Assembly (NCBI GenBank): GCA_031278295.1
Contig: JAITKQ010000193.1
Location: forward strand, 1 to 8,892
Direction of reading: 5' to 3'
Length of the DNA stretch: 8,892 nucleotides
Source of the DNA: Spirochaetaceae bacterium
GTDB lineage: Bacteria > Spirochaetota > Spirochaetia > Treponematales > Breznakiellaceae
In this document: one piece after another, positions 5,629 through 8,892 of the stretch
Layout of the letters: the number at the start of each line of letters is the position of its first letter
How positions within the stretch are numbered: position 1 is the first letter of the stretch
Translations under genes and position numbers: made by a program
Notes under the pieces: generated by a model
Told to the model about the DNA's origin: nothing
Seen by the model: the letters and a program-made list of their open reading frames with translations, nothing else
The model's database searches: none

Positions 5629-6510
5629 ATGGTAAGAAAGATGAAACTGCCCTCCGGGTGGTACCCGCGCGACGTGGAAACGATAGACAGGTATCTGGGA
5701 AGCTATCTTGACGGGCGAAGTGGCAGGGCGCGGGCCGTGATCGCCCCCCATGCGGGCTGGTTTTTTTCCGGCAGGCTTGCTGGCAAGGCGCTTTCGTCGC
5801 TCAAGCGGGACGCGGGCCTCGTTGTCGTCGCGGGCGGCCACCTTCCCCCTGGACATCCCGTCCTGTTTGCCGGCGAGGACGCGGTATGTACGCCGCTCGG
5901 CGATATGCCCGTTGACCTTGAACTGCGCGACCTGGTGAAAGACGAATTTTTACGTTCAGGACTCGGCTGCGCCGCCGACGATTATGCCGACAACACGGTT
6001 GAAGTACTGCTGCCCGCCGTACGCCGCTTCTTTCCCGGCGCGAGTCTTTTATGGCTCAGGCTTGGGGCCGACAAACGCGCGATGAGGGCCGGTGCGCTTA
6101 TCGCCCGCATTGCGGCCAGGCTTGGCCGCAACGCGGTGGCCGTCGGCTCTACCGATTTGACCCATTACGGTCCAAACTACGGCTTTTGTCCCAAGGGGCT
6201 TGGAAAACCGGCGCTTGATTGGGTAAAAACGGTGAACGACAGGCGTTTTATCGAGGCGGTTCTTTCAGACGACGGGGATGCCGTCATTGAACGCGCCTTG
6301 AAAGAATGCTCCGCCTGCTCGGCCGGCGCCGTTCTTTGCGCGCTTGGCTTTGCCGCCTCGTTCCGCGCCTCCGGAACGGACGGACGGGAAGCCGGTAGCG
6401 CACGTCTGCTTGATTACGCGACAAGCGCCGATGTGACGGAAACCGCGGACAAGGATTCCCTAGGCAGGGCGGAGTCCTTTGTCGGCTACGCGGCCATAGA
6501 ACTGGCCTGA
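5629..6510 (+). CDS. amrB: AmmeMemoRadiSam system protein B (MEMO1 family)
   Basis: The 293-residue protein is a Memo-like member of the extradiol-dioxygenase-related fold. Family motifs are in order: IAPHAGW (38-44), GGHLPPG (69-75), DNTVEVLLPAVRRFFP (121-136), VGSTDLTHYG (172-181) and a Cys-rich turn, CSACSAGAVLCAL (227-239). His41, His71 and Cys230 (or Cys227) match the positions reported as metal ligands in human MEMO1. The third block is usually E-H-S-x-E-V-Q-L-P; here it is D-N-T-V-E-V-L-L-P, so its His is Asn. In bacteria such genes often sit with an AMMECR1-domain gene and a radical-SAM gene (AmrA and AmrS), but neither is in the window, so this copy is an orphan as far as can be seen. 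GAGGAAAG at 5611-5618 supports the ATG start. There is no signal peptide, and it is probably cytoplasmic. The reaction is not established for the bacterial family. Confidence 0.9.
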   Translation: MVRKMKLPSGWYPRDVETIDRYLGSYLDGRSGRARAVIAPHAGWFFSGRLAGKALSSLKRDAGLVVVAGGHLPPGHPVLFAGEDAVCTPLGDMPVDLELRDLVKDEFLRSGLGCAADDYADNTVEVLLPAVRRFFPGASLLWLRLGADKRAMRAGALIARIAARLGRNAVAVGSTDLTHYGPNYGFCPKGLGKPALDWVKTVNDRRFIEAVLSDDGDAVIERALKECSACSAGAVLCALGFAASFRASGTDGREAGSARLLDYATSADVTETADKDSLGRAESFVGYAAIELA

Positions 6511-6535
6511 AGGACGGATCGTTTTTATATTTGCA

Positions 6536-6760
6536 ATGTCTGATGGGAGGAAGCTGTTATCCCGTCAAGAGTTTTACATATCCATAACAGGACCTAAAAA
6601 GGTCCGCAGATGATTGTGGGGCAAAGATTTAACAGGGTGATGGGGCCGCCATTCTTTCTGACTATCATAGCGGGACCACGCGGGCCTTGAAAGGGGAAAC
6701 CCCGGTGGTCAAAACAAGCGGGGGTGAATTTTCGATCAACATGATTTCAGCGATATGCGG
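6536..6760 (+). pseudogene. Decayed IS630-family transposase remnant
   Basis: From 6642 one frame reads DGAAILSDYHSGTTRALKG and then ETPVVKTSGGEFSINMISAI, which closely follows the catalytic-core block of IS630-type DDE transposases (D-E-x-G-x-R-x-D-Y-H-x-G-T-T-W-A-P-x-G-x-T-P-V-V, then F-S-I-N-M-I-S-A). A TAA at 6630-6632 interrupts that frame just upstream. From ATG 6536 a different frame begins MSDGRKLLSRQE, like the N-terminus of the same family. Most of the roughly 330-residue transposase is missing, and the pieces are in different frames. The core match is strong; the N-terminal match is tentative. Confidence 0.7.
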
Positions 6761-6863
6761 GACGGGGGACGAGGCAGGTGCGTTTCATGGTTACAGAAAA
6801 AACGGTACCGCCTCTTTCTGTCTTGGGTTTAATGCCCCGCTACCCTTCCTTACCGGCGTGGGC

Positions 6864-7031
6864 AAGGAAAACATAGCGGACTTTCCGGGGAAGAGGTTCA
6901 GCGTGTTGTTTGAAGGGGAAGCCGTGAGCCGGTATAGCAAACGTATTCCCGGGACAAGGATTAAGCGGCAGACGGGTGAGGTACCGGTGAAGGTATATGA
7001 CAAATTTGGGAATATACTGAGGATAGAAGTA
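6864..7031 (+). pseudogene. Remnant of an element-like protein with YDK-FG-LRIE motif
   Basis: Continuing in the frame of the IS630 piece, the translation reads KENIADFPGKRF, then FEGEAVSRYSKRIPGTRIK and VKVYDKFGNILRIEV. This recalls a widespread family of proteins of roughly 400-500 residues, mostly labelled hypothetical or transposase-like, with a core like F-L-G-x-K, G-E-V, R-x-x-G-x-R-I-K-H and K-x-Y-D-K-x-G-x-x-L-R-I-E. After the last Val the similarity stops. Only about 55 residues remain, so it cannot be functional. The family assignment is from memory of the pattern. Confidence 0.5.
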
Positions 7032-7109
7032 AGGGGTGAACAGTGTGGGGGCCGCCCCTTCCTTCATTTTTGGCACGAGGCCGGTATGCCAATTCTGTAC
7101 ATCTTTTCT

Positions 7110-7139
7110 TTGCCTTATTTGCCATTTAACCTGTACAAT
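7110..7139 (+). promoter_or_regulatory. Candidate promoter for the mannitol PTS gene
   Basis: TTGCCT at 7110-7115 and TACAAT at 7134-7139 are 18 bp apart (4 and 5 of 6 consensus matches). It would give a leader of about 240 nt that contains the nested hairpins at 7158-7260 before the ATG at 7384. A closer promoter may exist; this is the best pair I see upstream of the repeats. Confidence 0.35.
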
Positions 7140-7157
7140 AAAGTCAAATTTATTAAG

Positions 7158-7205
7158 AGAGGCTGTTCTAAAACTTCAGTTTTGGGGAGACAGGCTTTGC
7201 TTGTC
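7158..7205. repeat. Dispersed hairpin repeat, copy B, with adjoining stem-loop
   Basis: GAGGCTGTTCTAAAAC, loop TTCA, then GTTTTGGGG forms a stem with wobble pairs (7166-7187). GACAGGC at 7189-7195 pairs with GCTTGTC at 7199-7205 across a TTT loop. The central AAAC-YTCA-GTTT word recurs in the hairpin after the PTS gene (8782-8813), and GTTTTGGGG plus CAGGCTT recurs at 1889-1905. Confidence 0.55.
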
Positions 7206-7221
7206 CGGCAAGCTCTAAAGG

Positions 7222-7259
7222 CGCGGTTTTGCAATGGCTTTTAAGCCGCAAAAACCGCG
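7222..7259. repeat. Nested 38-bp palindrome in the PTS gene leader
   Basis: CGCGGTTTTGC at 7222-7232 pairs with GCAAAAACCGCG at 7248-7259 apart from one bulged A. Inside, GGCTT at 7236-7240 pairs with AAGCC at 7243-7247. Together this gives a very stable structure about 125 nt before the permease start. It lacks a T tract. It could affect transcription or mRNA stability of the permease gene, or be another mobile palindrome. Confidence 0.65.
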
Positions 7260-7320
7260 GGGGCCAAGGGCTCCGCCTCTTCCGTCGAACCGGAGCTTCG
7301 CACCATGCCCCCGGCTATGC

Positions 7321-7361
7321 CAGGCTGTTTGGTGTGCGGTCGATCAGTTTTGGAACAGGCT
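7321..7361. repeat. Dispersed hairpin repeat, degenerate copy C
   Basis: AGGCTGTT at 7322-7329 and TCAGTTTTGGAACAGGCT at 7344-7361 match the start and end words of the copy at 7158-7196, with a different centre. It ends about 10 bp before the ribosome binding site of the permease gene, so the gene's immediate upstream DNA appears to derive from the repeat. Confidence 0.4.
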
Positions 7362-7383
7362 CAAGAAACAGAAGGAGAAATTT

Positions 7384-8778
7384 ATGAAACAAACGGTACA
7401 AAAGATCGGGCGGTCACTCTCCGCCATGGTTATGCCCAATTTGGGCGCGTTCATTGCTTGGGGACTCATCACGGCATTGTTTATTCCTACCGGATGGCTG
7501 CCAAACGAAAAACTTGGAGCGATGGTCGGACCGATGTTGAGCTATCTTCTGCCGCTCCTTATCGGCTATACGGGAGGCAAGCTGGCGGGCGGCGGTGTGC
7601 GGGGCGGCGTGGTCGGCTCAATCGCTACGATCGGCGTCATCATTGGCGCAAGTATCCCGATGTTCCTAGGCGCCATGATAGCGGGGCCTTTGGGCGGCTG
7701 GGTAATCAAGAAATTTGACGACGCTGTCGAAGGAAAAGTGCCGGCTGGTTTTGAGATGTTGGTAAACAACTTCTCGGCGGGCATCATTGGCGGCATACTC
7801 TCAGTGATCTGCTATCTGGGTATCGGCCCAATTGCGGAAGGCATCACCAACGCATTCGGCGCGGGCGTCGGCTGGCTGGTCGAGCATAAATTGCTCCCCT
7901 TTGCCTCGGTAATCGTGGAACCGGCGAAAATTCTCTTCTTGAACAACGCGATCAACCACGGCGTTTTCACCCCGCTTGGTACCCAGCAGTCGCAGGAAAT
8001 CGGACGCTCAATCTATTACATGATTGAATCAAATCCAGGACCCGGACTCGGCCTTCTTTTTGCCTATTGTCTTGCGGGCAAGGGCAGCGCGAAATCGAGC
8101 GCTCCCGGCGCGGCGATCATCCACTTCCTCGGCGGTATACACGAAATTTACTTCCCCTATGTGTTGATGAATCCGATACTGATCCTCGCGATGATAGGCG
8201 GCGGTTTTACCGGCGTCCTGACTTTAAGTATATTCGGCGGCGGCCTCATAGCTCCCGCTTCTCCCGGTTCAATTTTTGCCGAATTGATGATGACTCCACG
8301 GGGCGCGTATGTTGCCAATATCCTCGGTATACTGGTGGGCGGCGCAGTCTCGTTCATCCTGTCCATGGTACTGCTGAAAGCCTTTGGAAAAGACGATGCA
8401 GATCTTGAAACGGCTCAGGCAAAAACGAGGGCGAACAAGGCCGAATCGAAGGGCGTTTCGGTGGAAGAAACAAAGACCGCATGGAATACGTCTTCCTCCC
8501 CTGTCAAAAAAATCGTCTTTGCCTGCGACGCGGGAATGGGCTCAAGCGCTATGGGCGCTACCAAGTTGCGGAAAAAGATACAGGCCGCCGGTTTTACGGA
8601 CATCACCGTTCTCCATTCGCCGGTGAATGAGGTGCCCGGGGACACGGACATCATCATCTGCCACAAGGAATTGGGGGATCGGGCGCGCGAGGCGAACCCG
8701 AAAGCCCGTCTCGTAACGATAAGCGATTTCCTTAACGCGCCGGAATACGAAGAAGTTGTCGCGAGCTTAAAGAAATAG
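7384..8778 (+). CDS. mtlA: Mannitol-type PTS permease, fused IIC and IIB domains
   Basis: The protein takes up mannitol (or a similar hexitol) and phosphorylates it during transport, using phosphate relayed from PEP by EI, HPr and EIIA. Its 464 residues hold an integral-membrane IIC domain (about 1-335), a polar Lys/Glu/Ala linker (about 336-373) and a IIB domain (about 375-464). Diagnostic IIC motifs are NNAINHGVFTPLG (187-199) and GGIHEIYFPYVLMNP (250-264), whose Glu254 matches the sugar-binding Glu257 of E. coli MtlA. The IIB site is CDAGMGSSAMGA with Cys381, equivalent to phosphorylated Cys384. Unlike E. coli MtlA (about 637 residues) there is no IIA domain, so a separate IIA (MtlF-type) is required; it is not in the window. 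AAGGAG at 7372-7377, six bases before the ATG, fixes the start and excludes the 50-residue in-frame extension from 7234, which translates the palindromes. No MtlD or regulator gene is visible. Confidence 0.96.
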   Translation: MKQTVQKIGRSLSAMVMPNLGAFIAWGLITALFIPTGWLPNEKLGAMVGPMLSYLLPLLIGYTGGKLAGGGVRGGVVGSIATIGVIIGASIPMFLGAMIAGPLGGWVIKKFDDAVEGKVPAGFEMLVNNFSAGIIGGILSVICYLGIGPIAEGITNAFGAGVGWLVEHKLLPFASVIVEPAKILFLNNAINHGVFTPLGTQQSQEIGRSIYYMIESNPGPGLGLLFAYCLAGKGSAKSSAPGAAIIHFLGGIHEIYFPYVLMNPILILAMIGGGFTGVLTLSIFGGGLIAPASPGSIFAELMMTPRGAYVANILGILVGGAVSFILSMVLLKAFGKDDADLETAQAKTRANKAESKGVSVEETKTAWNTSSSPVKKIVFACDAGMGSSAMGATKLRKKIQAAGFTDITVLHSPVNEVPGDTDIIICHKELGDRAREANPKARLVTISDFLNAPEYEEVVASLKK

Positions 8779-8781
8779 TAG

Positions 8782-8813
8782 AGTTGTTCAGAAACCTCAG
8801 TTTCTGAACAACT
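8782..8813 (+). terminator. Strong 14-bp hairpin just after mtlA
   Basis: AGTTGTTCAGAAAC at 8782-8795, loop CTCA, and its exact complement at 8800-8813 start three bases after the TAG stop. Position and stability suggest a transcript end or an mRNA-protecting structure. The following bases are TTCCGCTG and not a T run, so it is not a classical intrinsic terminator. Its AAAC-CTCA-GTTT centre links it to the repeat at 7158-7186. Confidence 0.6.
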
Positions 8814-8828
8814 TCCGCTGAAAAAAAG

Positions 8829-8884
8829 GCAAAATGCTTTGCATTTTGCAAGACTTGTTCAAGAACCCGTGGGCTTTTGCCCAC
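8829..8884. repeat. Two further hairpins downstream of mtlA
   Basis: GCAAAATGC at 8829-8837 pairs exactly with GCATTTTGC at 8841-8849 across TTT. GTGGGC at 8869-8874 pairs exactly with GCCCAC at 8879-8884 across TTTT. CTTGTTCAAG at 8854-8863 between them is itself nearly self-complementary. With the hairpin at 8782-8813 this makes a run of palindromes up to the window end. No coding sequence is seen from 8779 to 8892. Confidence 0.65.
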
Positions 8885-8892
8885 ATTCAAAT

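Larger units (their letters stand above)
6511..7383. other. Long gene-poor region of mobile-element remnants and hairpin repeats
   Basis: Between the Memo gene and the PTS gene lie 873 bp with no intact gene that I can support. The first part (to about 7031) carries decayed protein-coding pieces of two element types; 7032-7157 has no recognisable content beyond a candidate promoter; and 7158-7383 is packed with inverted repeats. Confidence 0.7.

Noticed and set aside
6687..7244. 185-codon gene starting at TTG 6687
   Set aside because: The frame continues upstream into the IS630 piece to a TAA at 6630, joins two remnant types, and ends in a palindromic repeat zone. It is treated as pseudogenes.
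7234..7383. Extended N-terminus of the PTS permease
   Set aside because: The added 50 residues translate intergenic palindromes, while ATG 7384 has an ideal AAGGAG and begins with the usual MtlA N-terminus.

Overview
The window looks like chromosomal DNA of a free-living or gut spirochaete, most probably a treponeme of the termite-gut type. This is a guess from style, not proof. It rests on the mixed base composition (AT-rich promoters, GC-rich coding runs), a two-membrane-pass protein with a degenerate GGDEF-like end, a compact RpoS-like sigma factor, and intergenic DNA crowded with near-perfect hairpins and decayed transposase pieces.

Layout. Positions 1-287 are non-coding, with a 13-bp tandem repeat, two strong hairpins and a candidate promoter. 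A plus-strand gene (288-1739) encodes a von Willebrand factor A (VWA) domain protein related to the VWA-like putative metallopeptidases, apparently without a zinc site. A 302-bp gap follows, with a 14-C tract, between convergent genes. The minus strand then carries rsmG (2042-2734), a sigma-70 family factor (2731-3582) whose stop codon overlaps the rsmG start, and further upstream a membrane protein (3833-5575) with 53-residue tandem repeats and a degenerate GGDEF-like C-terminus. A 53-bp divergent gap leads to the plus-strand gene for AmmeMemoRadiSam system protein B (5629-6510). Positions 6511-7383 are a graveyard: a decayed IS630-type transposase piece, joined in frame to a remnant of another element-like protein family, then an interspersed hairpin repeat zone. 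The last gene (7384-8778) is a mannitol-type PTS IICB permease, followed by three strong hairpins.

How the genes work together. Only the sigma factor and rsmG are clearly one transcription unit, with coupled translation. The PTS permease lacks an IIA domain and needs a partner encoded elsewhere. The VWA protein would be expected to work with a MoxR-type AAA+ ATPase, and the Memo protein with AMMECR1 and radical-SAM partners; none of these is in the window.

I see no complete new defence or mobile system here. The most unusual points are the altered -10-recognition residues of the sigma factor, the expanding 159-bp coding repeat, the chimeric transposase remnant, and a dispersed hairpin repeat family with copies at about 1772, 7158, 7321 and 8782.
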